DNA of 64,000 bases from a virus. A model generated the notes under the pieces. That model did not search any database. It saw only the letters and a list, made by a program, of their open reading frames with translations, and was not told the DNA's origin. The stretch is from the IMG/VR virus record IMGVR_UViG_3300031565_000016, positions 1 to 64,000 of that record; one strand, given 5' to 3'. Shown here in pieces: positions 49,315-58,125 of the stretch (within the stretch, counting starts at the first letter, position 1; every line of letters begins with the position of its first letter). The position numbers were made by a program, and so were the translations under genes.

Positions 49315-50442
49315 ATGCAAATAGAAAAAAATGCACTTATAAGTGCAATAGATAGGGTTATGCCTGGTATAAGCAAGGGGAAAACCGACCTTGCAGGCAT
49401 GGACACAATAATAATAGACGAAGTTGGCCTCCATGCGTTTAATGGTACAATTTGTGCAACTGTTGCACTTGATACAGGTGGTATAAAGGGCGCTGTTGTT
49501 GGTGATAAGTTTTTTAAACTTGTGAAAAGTTTAAAAGGTGATGATGTGTTGTTGGAGCATACCGATGCAGGGCTACTTGTAAAATGTGGCAGAAATAAAA
49601 CCACATTATCATGGATAGTTGATATTGCTACCCCAGAATTTATCGCTGAATATCATAACATGGAACCAAGTATTCCCTTACCAGAAGATTTCCAAGATGC
49701 ATTGCGTGTTTGTAACATACCTACAAATACAAAAGATTATGCAGGTACAATTTTCTGTGATAATAATGTATACAGCACAGACCAAATCAGATCTAATATT
49801 TACAAATTTGAGACACCATTATTAGATGATGCTGGGGCACCAGCTAAATTTTGGGTAAGTTTGCAAAATAGTTTACAACTGTTAAAATTGAATGACAAAT
49901 TCACACACTACACCAAACGGCACACTCTAAGTGATGGCACGGTGGAAGAGGACGTTTGGGTGCATTTCAAAACATCAGAAGGGACAATATTTAGTTGTAC
50001 CTTACTAAATATGGAACCTGCCAATGTTGTTATTCCGTTCCTTGCCAACTTTGGTGCATTGCAAAAAGAAGAAGGAGAGACTGAGGGCATCTTGCCACAA
50101 GATTTTCCAGATGCAATCAAACGTGTTGGTGTTGTTAGCAGCAAAAGCCAGGATGGTGCACTTGATTTTGTCAAATTAACTTTCAGCAAAGAAAGTTTGG
50201 CAATAAATTCAAAAAGTAAAGCTGGCACTTCGGATGAAGTATTAGATTGGCCTACTGATGGAATTAAGATCAAAGAATCATTCAGTTGCCTGTACCCTGT
50301 TTCTTATTTAACAGAAATATATGAAAAAGCGAAGGAATTTTTTGTTAAAGAACTGCAAGGTGGAAACGGCCCAGTTACTGTTTTAATTTTTAATTCTGGT
50401 GGTTACAGACACCTGGTTAGCAATTTAAGCGACCCAGGTTAA
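49315..50442 (+). CDS. Sliding clamp (DnaN-like)
   Basis: 375 residues, AAAGGA-led ATG. Length and ends fit bacterial beta clamps (366 in E. coli): MQIEKNALISAIDRVMPGIS start, three repeats of a beta-alpha-beta domain (LLVKCGRNKTTLSW, DFPDAIKRVGVV), and a C-terminus GGYRHLVSNL like the conserved YR-x-L-V end. It tethers the phage polymerase to DNA and partners the clamp loader at 55027-56004. Confidence 0.75.
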   Translation: MQIEKNALISAIDRVMPGISKGKTDLAGMDTIIIDEVGLHAFNGTICATVALDTGGIKGAVVGDKFFKLVKSLKGDDVLLEHTDAGLLVKCGRNKTTLSWIVDIATPEFIAEYHNMEPSIPLPEDFQDALRVCNIPTNTKDYAGTIFCDNNVYSTDQIRSNIYKFETPLLDDAGAPAKFWVSLQNSLQLLKLNDKFTHYTKRHTLSDGTVEEDVWVHFKTSEGTIFSCTLLNMEPANVVIPFLANFGALQKEEGETEGILPQDFPDAIKRVGVVSSKSQDGALDFVKLTFSKESLAINSKSKAGTSDEVLDWPTDGIKIKESFSCLYPVSYLTEIYEKAKEFFVKELQGGNGPVTVLIFNSGGYRHLVSNLSDPG

Positions 50443-50495
50443 TTAGAAATTGGACGCTTATGGGTAAGCCCAATCAAATAAAATAAACCCACAAT

Positions 50496-50516
50496 AGGGG
50501 TGCAATGCCCCTTTTA
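50496..50516 (+). terminator. Hairpin terminator after the clamp gene
   Basis: AGGGG TGCAATG CCCCT TTTATT, nested in a longer inverted repeat CCACAATA...TATTGTGG. Separates clamp and polymerase transcripts. Confidence 0.7.
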
Positions 50517-50587
50517 TTACCATATATTGTGGTTAACATTCATAATGTATATAAAATTTATTATATTTAGAAAATATAAAGGTATGT

Positions 50588-53203
50588 ATGTCTCTTTTTG
50601 CAACCCCAAACGATAATAAAAAAACAAAAGGTAACGCGCTGCAAGGGTGTGACGGTTGTAACTACCAATACACGGCTAAAACCCCAAAATTAAAAGTTGC
50701 GGGCAGTGGCAAAAAAGGCATAATGATTGTTATTGACACACCAAGTGAGTGTGAAGATTTGGCTGGTGAAATATTAACAGATGCAATATATCAACCATTA
50801 AAAGATGCATTAAGGAAATATAATGCACATCCAACCAAGGATTGCTGGGTTACTACTGCTGTTCGGTGCCATTGCCCAGGCGCCAATAAAAATAATTTAA
50901 CAATAGAACAATGTGCCCCTAATTTGATTAGTGAAATTAAGCATTTAAAGCCCCGTGTGGTTATTTTAATGGGGCGTGCGGCTGTGCGTAGTGTTATTAC
51001 AAGAAGGCTTACAGGCCGTTTAGCTGGAACAGCATATAATGCATTTTATGGTGAAATGATACCAGATCAAGAACTTGGTGTATGGTTGTGCCCAACATAC
51101 CACCCACAAGAAATTGAAAGTACAAAAAATAAAAAGACTAATAAAGTTGACCCAGTAACATTACTACACTGGGACAGGGACATAGAATCAGCTATTGCAA
51201 AGGCAACTGAAAAAGATTATGTTTTTCCAGACCATGAACCAAAAGAAAAAGATACACGAATAATATGGAACGTAGAAGATGCCATAGATTATTTGGAACT
51301 CATGGTTGGAATATGGGCAGCTGCTGGTGAATATATTGAATTTGATTTTGAAACAAGTGGCAGAAAGCCCCAAGCTGACGGGCATTTTATAGAATGTGTA
51401 TCAATTGCAGACGATAAAGAAAGTGTTTGTATGCCGTTTTTTATTAAAAATGAAAGGTTTTGTAATGCATTTAAAGCCATAATGGTACACCCAAAAATAA
51501 GTAAAGTTGCACATAATGACCCATTTGAGGACAGCTGGGTATATTTTCGTGCTGGGTACAAACAAGTGCCATATAAAGTGGTTAATTGGGGTTGGGACAC
51601 AATGCTTGCTGGACATTTCATTCACAATCAAAAACCGGTAAATCAAAAATTTTTAGTGTATGTTAATTATGGTGTACTTAATTATGATGAAGACATTGCT
51701 CATTTTTTAGAAAGCGACAATGAAGGTGATTGTAATGCCTTTAACACAATAGACAAGGCACCAAAACCAAAATTGTATAATTACTGCGCATTGGATTCTT
51801 TTTTCTGCCGAAAATTACGTAAAATGCAGCAAAAGTGGTTATCACAACACCCACACCTTGATTTCCTATTTTTGTTAGAGGGTCAAATGGAGGCCTGCAG
51901 CGAACTTCACATACAGGGGCAATATTTTGACATAGAGCATGCTATAACCCAAAAAGTACAAATAGAAGAAGAAATAAAAGAAAGAATTGAAAAACTTCTT
52001 TTAGGTGAATTTGGCCAAGGGTGGAACGGAAAAACAGGTGGTAAAAACCTATATAACCATGTGTATAACACACTGGGGCTTAAAAATATAGATAAAAAAC
52101 AAGCTGGAACAGGTAAAAGTGGGAAACAAGCACTCGACATTGAAGTTATGGAAAAAATGGATCACCCATTCACTAAAGAACTATTAGAAATTAAAAAATT
52201 GGAAAAAATAGTCGGCACTTACTTAGACGGGTACCTCCGTGAATGTGTTAATGGGAAAGTTCACCCATTTTATAAATTGCTGACAAAAACATTACGGGGG
52301 AACAGCAGTAACCCAAATGCACAAAATGTTCCAAAGCATAATAAAAAAATTAAAAATATAATAAGAAGTTGTATTAGGCCAGGGGAAGGCCGTAGGTTCA
52401 TGGCCTGGGATTACAAAGCACTTGAAACAATGATTGCTGCCTGTAATTACCCAGATAAAAACTGGATATCCTATGCCTCAGACTTAACCAGTGACATGCA
52501 TTGGGATTGGTGCACTAATTTATTTGAACTGGAGAATGATTTCATTGAAGTTCTAATTGAGGAATCAGTGCGTGGTGAGGTTAGACAATTAACTAAAGGG
52601 GGTGCTGTATTCCCCGGAATCTATGGCTCATCCTCATTCAGTATTGCCCACAGTTTATATAAAGACATGAAACAAATACCAACAATGTGGGATTATTTTA
52701 GATCTAAAGGTTGGGATAATATTAAAAATTTCACGGAACATGTAGTTGAAAAATACAAATGGTACTGGGGGGAGTGGTTCCCCGAATACAGAAATTTAAG
52801 GGAAGCTGATTATGAAAAATACTTAATAGATGGCTATACAGACACACTCAATGGGTGCAGGTACCAAGGGCCAATGGGGTACACAGAATTTTGTAATTGG
52901 AAGACACAAGGCCCCGCAAGCCACATAAAATTGTGGACAATGGCGCAAGTTAATAAGGAAATAAGGGAAGAGGGTATGGGTAGCATGTTAGCCTGGGAAA
53001 TACATGATGAACTTGCTGCTTCGGTTCCTTCTGGTGAAGAAGATGAATTAAATAGAATTGTAAACTATTGGGGAACAACTGGTGTTATGGAGCACTGGAA
53101 ATGGATTATTGTACCTTTAGTACTAGACGGTGAAATGAGTGAAATTAATGGTGATTGGTCTGTAATGACTGGGTTTGATGTTAATAGTAATTGTATTGCG
53201 TAG
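50588..53203 (+). CDS. DNA polymerase A with N-terminal uracil-DNA-glycosylase-like domain
   Basis: 871 residues, AAAGG-led ATG. Residues ~18-205 follow family-4 UDG: GCDGCNYQYTA, IDTPSECEDLAGEILTDAIY, TTAVRCHCPGANKN, CAPNLISEIKHLKPRVVILM, CPTYHPQEIE. Then a DnaQ-like 3'-5' exonuclease (FDFETSG ~255, YCALDSFFCRKL) and the polymerase A palm: motif A FMAWDYKALE, motif B RQLTKGGAVFPGIYG, motif C WEIHDELAAS. The same layout is known in SPO1-type phages. Main replicative polymerase. Confidence 0.9.
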   Translation: MSLFATPNDNKKTKGNALQGCDGCNYQYTAKTPKLKVAGSGKKGIMIVIDTPSECEDLAGEILTDAIYQPLKDALRKYNAHPTKDCWVTTAVRCHCPGANKNNLTIEQCAPNLISEIKHLKPRVVILMGRAAVRSVITRRLTGRLAGTAYNAFYGEMIPDQELGVWLCPTYHPQEIESTKNKKTNKVDPVTLLHWDRDIESAIAKATEKDYVFPDHEPKEKDTRIIWNVEDAIDYLELMVGIWAAAGEYIEFDFETSGRKPQADGHFIECVSIADDKESVCMPFFIKNERFCNAFKAIMVHPKISKVAHNDPFEDSWVYFRAGYKQVPYKVVNWGWDTMLAGHFIHNQKPVNQKFLVYVNYGVLNYDEDIAHFLESDNEGDCNAFNTIDKAPKPKLYNYCALDSFFCRKLRKMQQKWLSQHPHLDFLFLLEGQMEACSELHIQGQYFDIEHAITQKVQIEEEIKERIEKLLLGEFGQGWNGKTGGKNLYNHVYNTLGLKNIDKKQAGTGKSGKQALDIEVMEKMDHPFTKELLEIKKLEKIVGTYLDGYLRECVNGKVHPFYKLLTKTLRGNSSNPNAQNVPKHNKKIKNIIRSCIRPGEGRRFMAWDYKALETMIAACNYPDKNWISYASDLTSDMHWDWCTNLFELENDFIEVLIEESVRGEVRQLTKGGAVFPGIYGSSSFSIAHSLYKDMKQIPTMWDYFRSKGWDNIKNFTEHVVEKYKWYWGEWFPEYRNLREADYEKYLIDGYTDTLNGCRYQGPMGYTEFCNWKTQGPASHIKLWTMAQVNKEIREEGMGSMLAWEIHDELAASVPSGEEDELNRIVNYWGTTGVMEHWKWIIVPLVLDGEMSEINGDWSVMTGFDVNSNCIA

Positions 53204-53248
53204 GGTAATATTATTACAAAAATAAAGTGGCATAATTGGGGTTACTAA

Positions 53249-53743
53249 ATGAATATATTAAAATTTGTCAGCGGTAAAAGAAGCGCGGAAATAAGAAAGG
53301 AGAAAGGTGGGATTGATGGTGTAATGTGGGAAACTGTAGAAATACCAAAGGAGGAAGTAGAAGAGGAATTTGAATGTTGTGGCTATGACTTTTTTATAAG
53401 AAAAAATATGTCAACTTACCAGGTTTACGAAAAAACAACAAGTACAGTCATGGGCGTTGCCTTCTATAGAAAAGTTCAATGCTTTGAGATAACAAAAATA
53501 CATATTATAGACCAAGTAAAACAGGGGCTTTTAGAAAAAACAATAAGGTACCGGATTGGCCAGCGAGGGTTTATAAATGGGGGGCCAGAAGATTTGCCTT
53601 TTGATATAAATTTGATTGAAAATACAAAAAATACAAAAATTAAGGAAGAAACAACGTATAATAGTAATACAGAAGTTACTAAAGTAAAAATAACAAATGA
53701 AGCCCCAGTTAAAGTTGTAACGTCAGGTGGGGGGCTTTTCTAA
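53249..53743 (+). CDS. Unknown protein
   Basis: 164 residues, GGGG eight bases before the ATG. ILKFVSGKRSAEIRKEKGGI; the second half (RYRIGQRGFINGGPEDLPFD) is followed by a Lys/Thr linker and a Gly-rich end. TAATG overlap with the next gene. No family recognised. Confidence 0.55.
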   Translation: MNILKFVSGKRSAEIRKEKGGIDGVMWETVEIPKEEVEEEFECCGYDFFIRKNMSTYQVYEKTTSTVMGVAFYRKVQCFEITKIHIIDQVKQGLLEKTIRYRIGQRGFINGGPEDLPFDINLIENTKNTKIKEETTYNSNTEVTKVKITNEAPVKVVTSGGGLF

Positions 53744-53898
53744 TGGAAAATAAAATTGAAACAGAAGAAAGAACAAAATGTGAAATTTGGACAAGAGTTA
53801 TGGGGTACCATAGACCTATAACACAATTTAATATTGGAAAAAGAGCAGAGTACCACGAAAGAAAAGAATTTATAGAAGAAAAGGGATTAAAGGAATGA
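53743..53898 (+). CDS. Stand-alone NrdD C-terminus-like small protein
   Basis: 51 residues, TAATG overlap before and ATGA overlap after. KCEIWTRVMGYHRPITQFNI then GKRAEYHERKEF closely follows the C-terminal end of class III anaerobic ribonucleotide reductases, whose R-V-x-G-Y glycine carries the radical, followed by N-x-G-K..E...R. The catalytic body of NrdD is absent. Similar short proteins are found in other phages; role unproven. Confidence 0.65.
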   Translation: MENKIETEERTKCEIWTRVMGYHRPITQFNIGKRAEYHERKEFIEEKGLKE

Positions 53899-54287
53899 CA
53901 AAAGTTAAAATACAGGAAGTTTTCAAAGTTGGGAACCCACCAAAAGACCCAAAATTAATTGCAAAAATACAGCACCCAAAAAACAATAAAAAGGCTGTTC
54001 GTTGTGTGCTGCAAAATAATGAATTATTTTTTAATGTTGGTGATTTTTTGCAGCCATTTAAAAATAAACTTTATGAATACGCAATAAAATTGTGCCTCCC
54101 GTCACATGCTAAAAATCTAAAAAAGGTATGGATGGCACAGCGTGCGTGGGATTCAATTCAAAATATTGTGGAAAAAAAGCTTTCTAAAAAAGAAATAGAA
54201 GATGCTATTATAGAAGGTGTTAATTCAAGCACATTATTTGCACTGCCCCCAGAAATTAAAGACGAAAATAATGTAGGAGAGGAGTAA
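53895..54287 (+). CDS. Unknown protein
   Basis: 130 residues, ATGA overlap. VKIQEVFKVGNPPKDPKLIA, then a basic helix (KKVWMAQRAWDSIQNIVEKK). Within the polymerase operon. No family recognised. Confidence 0.5.
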   Translation: MTKVKIQEVFKVGNPPKDPKLIAKIQHPKNNKKAVRCVLQNNELFFNVGDFLQPFKNKLYEYAIKLCLPSHAKNLKKVWMAQRAWDSIQNIVEKKLSKKEIEDAIIEGVNSSTLFALPPEIKDENNVGEE

Positions 54288-54289
54288 AT

Positions 54290-54511
54290 ATGAAAAGAGG
54301 TATATTAAGTGCACTACTTGCTAAAATTGCTGTTGCAGCACAAGAAAGTGGCGAAAAATCACAAATAAGACACGCAAAAGGTTCTGGTGTGTTTTTCCCA
54401 AAAAGAAGTGCAAAAATAAAAAGTAAGATTATTTCTGCAAGGAATCGACGGGCAAATAAAAACAGTAAAACAAAAAGTTCATATGCATCAAAAAGAAGCA
54501 GTTGGCATTAG
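54290..54511 (+). CDS. Very basic small protein
   Basis: 73 residues, GGAGAGGAG-led ATG. The C-terminal half is Lys/Arg/Ser-rich (KRSAKIKSKIISARNRRANK), suggesting nucleic-acid binding. No family recognised. Confidence 0.55.
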   Translation: MKRGILSALLAKIAVAAQESGEKSQIRHAKGSGVFFPKRSAKIKSKIISARNRRANKNSKTKSSYASKRSSWH

Positions 54512-54520
54512 GTTCTTTAT

Positions 54521-54799
54521 ATGGCAGAAAATAAAAAATTAAGCATTGCGTTGGGTATACCAACAAGCGTTGCAAAGGATATTGCAAGTGCTTTTGGTTA
54601 CCCTCAGGTTGTTATTGTTGCTTTTGATGTAGGTAACAATAAGCAAAATATAACTACCTATGGGGAAGGCCCTATTGGTAAATTTCAAAGCGCAGAGGCT
54701 GGGGAATATATAATGGGTGCTATGGGATGGGAAAAAGTGACATGCAAAACTTTCCCAGAAATAAAAGCGAAGGGTAAAAATGGAACAGACACAAATTAA
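54521..54799 (+). CDS. Unknown protein, small alpha/beta type
   Basis: 92 residues. PQVVIVAFDVGNNKQNITTY, EGPIGKFQSAEAGEYIMGAM: a pattern met in small phage proteins of unknown function. Overlaps the acyl carrier protein gene by 20 bp, so the two are probably translated together. Confidence 0.5.
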   Translation: MAENKKLSIALGIPTSVAKDIASAFGYPQVVIVAFDVGNNKQNITTYGEGPIGKFQSAEAGEYIMGAMGWEKVTCKTFPEIKAKGKNGTDTN

Positions 54800-55031
54800 T
54801 AGAATTAAGATAGTTGTGGGTGGTATTTTGGGTATTTCACCAGAAGCAATAAAAGAAAGTGATCACATTGTGGACGACCTTGGTGCAGATTCCTTGGATG
54901 AAGTTGAAATTAGTATTGAACTAGAACTTGCATTTGACATTGAAATTTATGATTCAGAATTAAATGCTTGTGGAAAAACAGTGCAGGAATTAAATGCACT
55001 TATTACAAAAAAGGTTGGTTTTAATGAGTAA
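54780..55031 (+). CDS. acpP: Acyl carrier protein
   Basis: 83 residues, the usual length. INRIKIVVGGILGISPEAIK then DDLGADSLDEVEISIELELA gives the D-S-L phosphopantetheine site with Ser38, the acidic helix II and the C-terminal helix of AcpP. As an acyl or protein-partner carrier it would need the host holo-ACP synthase. It lies between an unknown gene and the clamp loader, overlapping both, which ties its expression to replication. Confidence 0.85.
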   Translation: MEQTQINRIKIVVGGILGISPEAIKESDHIVDDLGADSLDEVEISIELELAFDIEIYDSELNACGKTVQELNALITKKVGFNE

Positions 55032-56004
55032 TAATACATTCGGTTTCGATAAAATATATAGGCCAGCTATTTGGCAAGAAGTGCGCGGAAACGCAGCTGC
55101 AGTAAAACAATTACAGCAGGAATTAAATGACCCACAAGGTCAGCATGTATTTCTTGTTACAGGCCCAAGTGGTTGTGGGAAAACTACATTAACACGTATT
55201 GCAGCAGATCACCTAGGGTGCAATAATATAATGAACTTAACAGAGTACAATGCAGTAACAATGGGTGGCATTGACATGGTGCGCGAAATAGAGCAGTTGG
55301 TTCGCACTAATGCTATGGGAAACCGCTGCTGGTTTATTGATGAAGCCCATGAACTGACGGCAAAGGCACAAGAAGCATTTTTGAAATTATTAGAAGAATG
55401 CCCCAAAAATGACTATTTCTTTTTCGGCACCACCGACCCCCAGGGGTTTAAACCAACCTTTATGCGCAGGGTGACAAAAATAATTGTCAAACCACTTTTA
55501 GACCGTGAATTATCAGATTTATTAGAGGAAGTCAGTGACGACGAAGGTTTAACAATTGCTGATGCTGTTTTAGAAAAAATTGTGGAATTAGCAGGTGGAA
55601 GCCCCGCAATTGCACTAAACATGTTACAAAGTATCTCCAAGTTGGACGAAGAACTTGCACTTGAAAGATTAAGTGACGAAAGTAGCGTTGCAACAATGAA
55701 TGCGGATTCAAAAGAAATGGGTGAACTAATAACCTCAATTTTTTGGCCACGTGGTGTTGTTAAAACCAGTGAGGTGATGAAACTTGTTGCTACCATTAAA
55801 AAAGATGGAAAGGAAACACCAGAGGGAATCAGGTGCGCATTGGTTGGCATAGCTGGGAATAACCTGATAGCTGGTGGAAAGGGTAGTAATTGTAATATTG
55901 ATGTAATAGACAATTTACTAGATGCAACACCTTTTTATCATAAAGCAACCGCCTGGGCAGCACTTGCACTTAAATTGCATGATATATTAGAACCTGAAGA
56001 TTAA
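55027..56004 (+). CDS. Clamp loader ATPase (DnaX/RFC-like)
   Basis: 325 residues from ATG at 55027, which overlaps the ACP stop (ATGAGTAA). AAA+ motifs: GPSGCGKTT (47-55), CWFIDEAHEL (~105), FLKLLEECPKNDYFFFGTTD and FMRRVTK (sensor and Arg finger region), then the lid (ELAGGSPAIALNMLQ). It opens the sliding clamp and loads it on primed DNA. Confidence 0.85.
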   Translation, partial: SNNTFGFDKIYRPAIWQEVRGNAAAVKQLQQELNDPQGQHVFLVTGPSGCGKTTLTRIAADHLGCNNIMNLTEYNAVTMGGIDMVREIEQLVRTNAMGNRCWFIDEAHELTAKAQEAFLKLLEECPKNDYFFFGTTDPQGFKPTFMRRVTKIIVKPLLDRELSDLLEEVSDDEGLTIADAVLEKIVELAGGSPAIALNMLQSISKLDEELALERLSDESSVATMNADSKEMGELITSIFWPRGVVKTSEVMKLVATIKKDGKETPEGIRCALVGIAGNNLIAGGKGSNCNIDVIDNLLDATPFYHKATAWAALALKLHDILEPED

Positions 56005-56029
56005 AATATATTTTTTAAAAAAGTATAAA

Positions 56030-56060
56030 AAAGGTTGGCTATTTGCCAGCCTTTCTTTTT
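56030..56060 (+). terminator. Strong hairpin terminator after the clamp loader
   Basis: AAAGGTTGGC TATTT GCCAGCCTTT: ten base pairs with one G-T, then CTTTTTAT. Ends the polymerase-clamp loader transcript. Confidence 0.85.
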
Positions 56061-56074
56061 ATAATAATAATAGA

Positions 56075-56170
56075 AGCTAGTTGGGCGCATAAGCGCATGG
56101 GCAACACACCCTATTGTTGGCACGTTGTGTTTTTATAACCGGTGATTCAAGTGTAAAACTTGCACTAGCT
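56075..56170 (+). ncRNA. Putative structured leader or small RNA
   Basis: 96 nt closed by a perfect 7-bp stem AGCTAGT/ACTAGCT. Inside are GCGC ATAA GCGC, GGG CAACACA CCC (or CAACA/TGTTG) and GTG..CAAGT GTAAA ACTTG.CAC. The outline is four-way and tRNA-sized, but D-loop GG, U33 and a T-loop are missing, so it is not an ordinary tRNA. It lies between a terminator and the TTG start at 56191. Confidence 0.4.
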
Positions 56171-56190
56171 ACTTTTTACAGAGGTTTATT

Positions 56191-56949
56191 TTGGAAACTA
56201 TTAGACTATTAAGTAAAGATATGCAAATAGACAAAAGTGATATGGTATCTTGCTGGGAAAATTTTTCTAACATATCTCATTATTGGACGACACTTCAATC
56301 TGATGCAAAAATTAAAGTAAAAAAATTAAGTAAACTTATAAAAAAGAAAAGAAGTGAATACAGGTTGCAAATAATAGAAAGGTATAAACACACGTTCTCA
56401 GAAGAAGACATATCACCTATTGTAAAAAACTACCTGCTTGCCAAAGAACGGTTAAGAGAAGCACAAGCTGAACTAGAATTAAATAGGGCAGAAGCTCGCA
56501 AAATTGTAGCACTGCAAAAGGTGAAAACGCCAATGGGGAAAGAAAAAGACCCAACAAAGGAAGATATAGACACGTATATAAAAACATACCCAAATGTATT
56601 AAGTGCAATAGAGGAATTAAATATTGTAACAGCGGAGGTAGAATTATATGAAGCACAAGGCAGACAGAATATAAAAGTAAAAGAACCAACACGGGAAGAT
56701 ATTGATGCAAAAATAGATATGGAACCAGAAATTGCTGGTTTAGAAGATGAACTTCTTCAGGCAGAAATTGAAAAAATAAAATATGACTCCGCAGTTGACC
56801 AAATATCTGATTTAAAACACTCATTAGACGCAATGCTTACACTATGGGTGAAAAATTATTGGAGTGACCCCCGCATTTTACCGGGGGCAACTTCAACCGA
56901 AGAATCAAATGCAATGGAACGTAAAAAAAGAGAAATGTTAAACAAGTAA
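56191..56949 (+). CDS. Coiled-coil protein of the recombination operon
   Basis: 252 residues, TTG start eight bases after AGAGG. Mostly charged helix (SKLIKKKRSEYRLQIIERYK; KERLREAQAELELNRAEARK). Two related segments, KDPTKEDIDTYI and KEPTREDIDAKI, suggest an internal duplication. Followed by the single-strand binding protein gene; possibly a recombination or replication mediator. No family recognised. Confidence 0.55.
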   Translation: METIRLLSKDMQIDKSDMVSCWENFSNISHYWTTLQSDAKIKVKKLSKLIKKKRSEYRLQIIERYKHTFSEEDISPIVKNYLLAKERLREAQAELELNRAEARKIVALQKVKTPMGKEKDPTKEDIDTYIKTYPNVLSAIEELNIVTAEVELYEAQGRQNIKVKEPTREDIDAKIDMEPEIAGLEDELLQAEIEKIKYDSAVDQISDLKHSLDAMLTLWVKNYWSDPRILPGATSTEESNAMERKKREMLNK

Positions 56950-56964
56950 AAAAGGAGCAACACC

Positions 56965-58122
56965 ATGGCAAGAGCCAGAAAATTAAGCGATAAAAGAAGA
57001 AAAAGGGGGGAAGAAGCAGTTGGATCAGACGGAATAGGTCAAAGTGTTGGTGGGCACTCTGCCCTTCAGGGCATCCCATTCCCACGGTATGACGTACAGC
57101 AGGGGAAAAACACACTTGACGTAATACCCTATTATATTTCCAACAAAGAACACCCCCATATTTTAAAAGATGTGAATGATTTGGATTGTCTAGAATTCAA
57201 TGTTGATGTTAATGTGCACCGAAGTGTTGGTGATGACAAAGTTAATTTCATTTGTTTAAAAGACGCAGGTATACAGCCCACATGTTTTTTATGCAATGAA
57301 ATGTGGGATATTTGGAAAAATGCTGGGGGCAAGGGCGCTGACAAAAAAAGTAAAGAATATGGTAGATTTAGTTCATTACGTCCAAGCAGACGTTGGTTTA
57401 TTTTTGTAAGACCAACAACAGGGGCACAAGCTGGCCAGATATGTTACTGGGATGCACCATATGCTGGCAAAAGTGCAGCATGGGGAAAACAACTTGAGAA
57501 TAAAATAGCAATATTAAAATCAGAAGAGGGTCGTGTTATTGATTACCAAAGCCTTGACTTGGATGGGTGCTCTATTGAATTTAGAGCCGACAAAGAAGAA
57601 AAGGCGAATTGGTTTGATTATAGCGAATTCAATTTCCCTGCACGTACCATACCTGTGACAGACGATCTTGTTGAAAGTATGCCAGATTTGAGCACTTTTA
57701 TGGTTAAATGCACAAACGAAGAAATGGAAGCTTATTACATGGATGGTATAATACCTGGTTCATTTAAAAAGGGTTCTTCCAAACCAAGTGCAACAGTTTC
57801 CACCACGCCAACATCAGAGCCAGAAGAGTATACTGGGCCAACAGCAACAAAAACAATGAGGGAAGACACACCAACACCAGAACCTGCACCAGAACCTGCA
57901 CCAACACCAGAACCTGCACCAGAACCTGCACCAACACCAGAACCTGCACCAGAACCTGCACCTGCACCAACACCAGAACCTGCACCAGAACCTGCACCTG
58001 CAAATACAGGCGATTGCCCACGAGGTAGAAATTTTGGGCCAGACTACCGTGGGTGTGAACACAAAAAAGGTTGCCCTGTTGTTAATGAGTGTTATGCTGC
58101 AAAAAAAGCTGTGGCAAAGTAG
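56965..58122 (+). CDS. Single-stranded DNA-binding protein (gp32-like)
   Basis: 385 residues, AGGAG-led ATG. Core ~60-230 includes a zinc-type segment (NFICLKDAGIQPTCFLCNEM) and SRRWFIFVRPTTGAQAGQI with CYWDAPYAGKSA, comparable to the gp32-like SSBs of large myophages. Residues ~300-360 are PEPAP repeats, a flexible linker. A short Cys-bearing tail follows (GDCPRGRNFGPDYRGCEHKK). Coats single strands and recruits recombination partners. Confidence 0.7.
   Translation: MARARKLSDKRRKRGEEAVGSDGIGQSVGGHSALQGIPFPRYDVQQGKNTLDVIPYYISNKEHPHILKDVNDLDCLEFNVDVNVHRSVGDDKVNFICLKDAGIQPTCFLCNEMWDIWKNAGGKGADKKSKEYGRFSSLRPSRRWFIFVRPTTGAQAGQICYWDAPYAGKSAAWGKQLENKIAILKSEEGRVIDYQSLDLDGCSIEFRADKEEKANWFDYSEFNFPARTIPVTDDLVESMPDLSTFMVKCTNEEMEAYYMDGIIPGSFKKGSSKPSATVSTTPTSEPEEYTGPTATKTMREDTPTPEPAPEPAPTPEPAPEPAPTPEPAPEPAPAPTPEPAPEPAPANTGDCPRGRNFGPDYRGCEHKKGCPVVNECYAAKKAVAK
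57876..58005. repeat. PEPAP-encoding tandem repeats
   Basis: CCAGAACCTGCA and CCAACACCAGAACCTGCA units repeated about ten times; nearly identical, so length should vary between relatives. Confidence 0.85.
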
Positions 58123-58125
58123 GGT

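Noticed and set aside
56011-56025. Another copy of the 22-bp-spaced promoter box (TTTTTTAAAAAAGTA)
   Set aside because: Twenty-two bases later the sequence is part of the terminator hairpin and there is no TATATATT-like octamer.
56075-56170. Possible tRNA gene
   Set aside because: The 7-bp closing stem and length fit, but there is no D-loop GG, no U33 before an anticodon and no T-loop consensus, and the arms have wrong loop sizes.
57764-58021. Minus-strand Val/Leu/Gln repeat frame
   Set aside because: Antisense of the PEPAP repeats in the single-strand binding protein gene.
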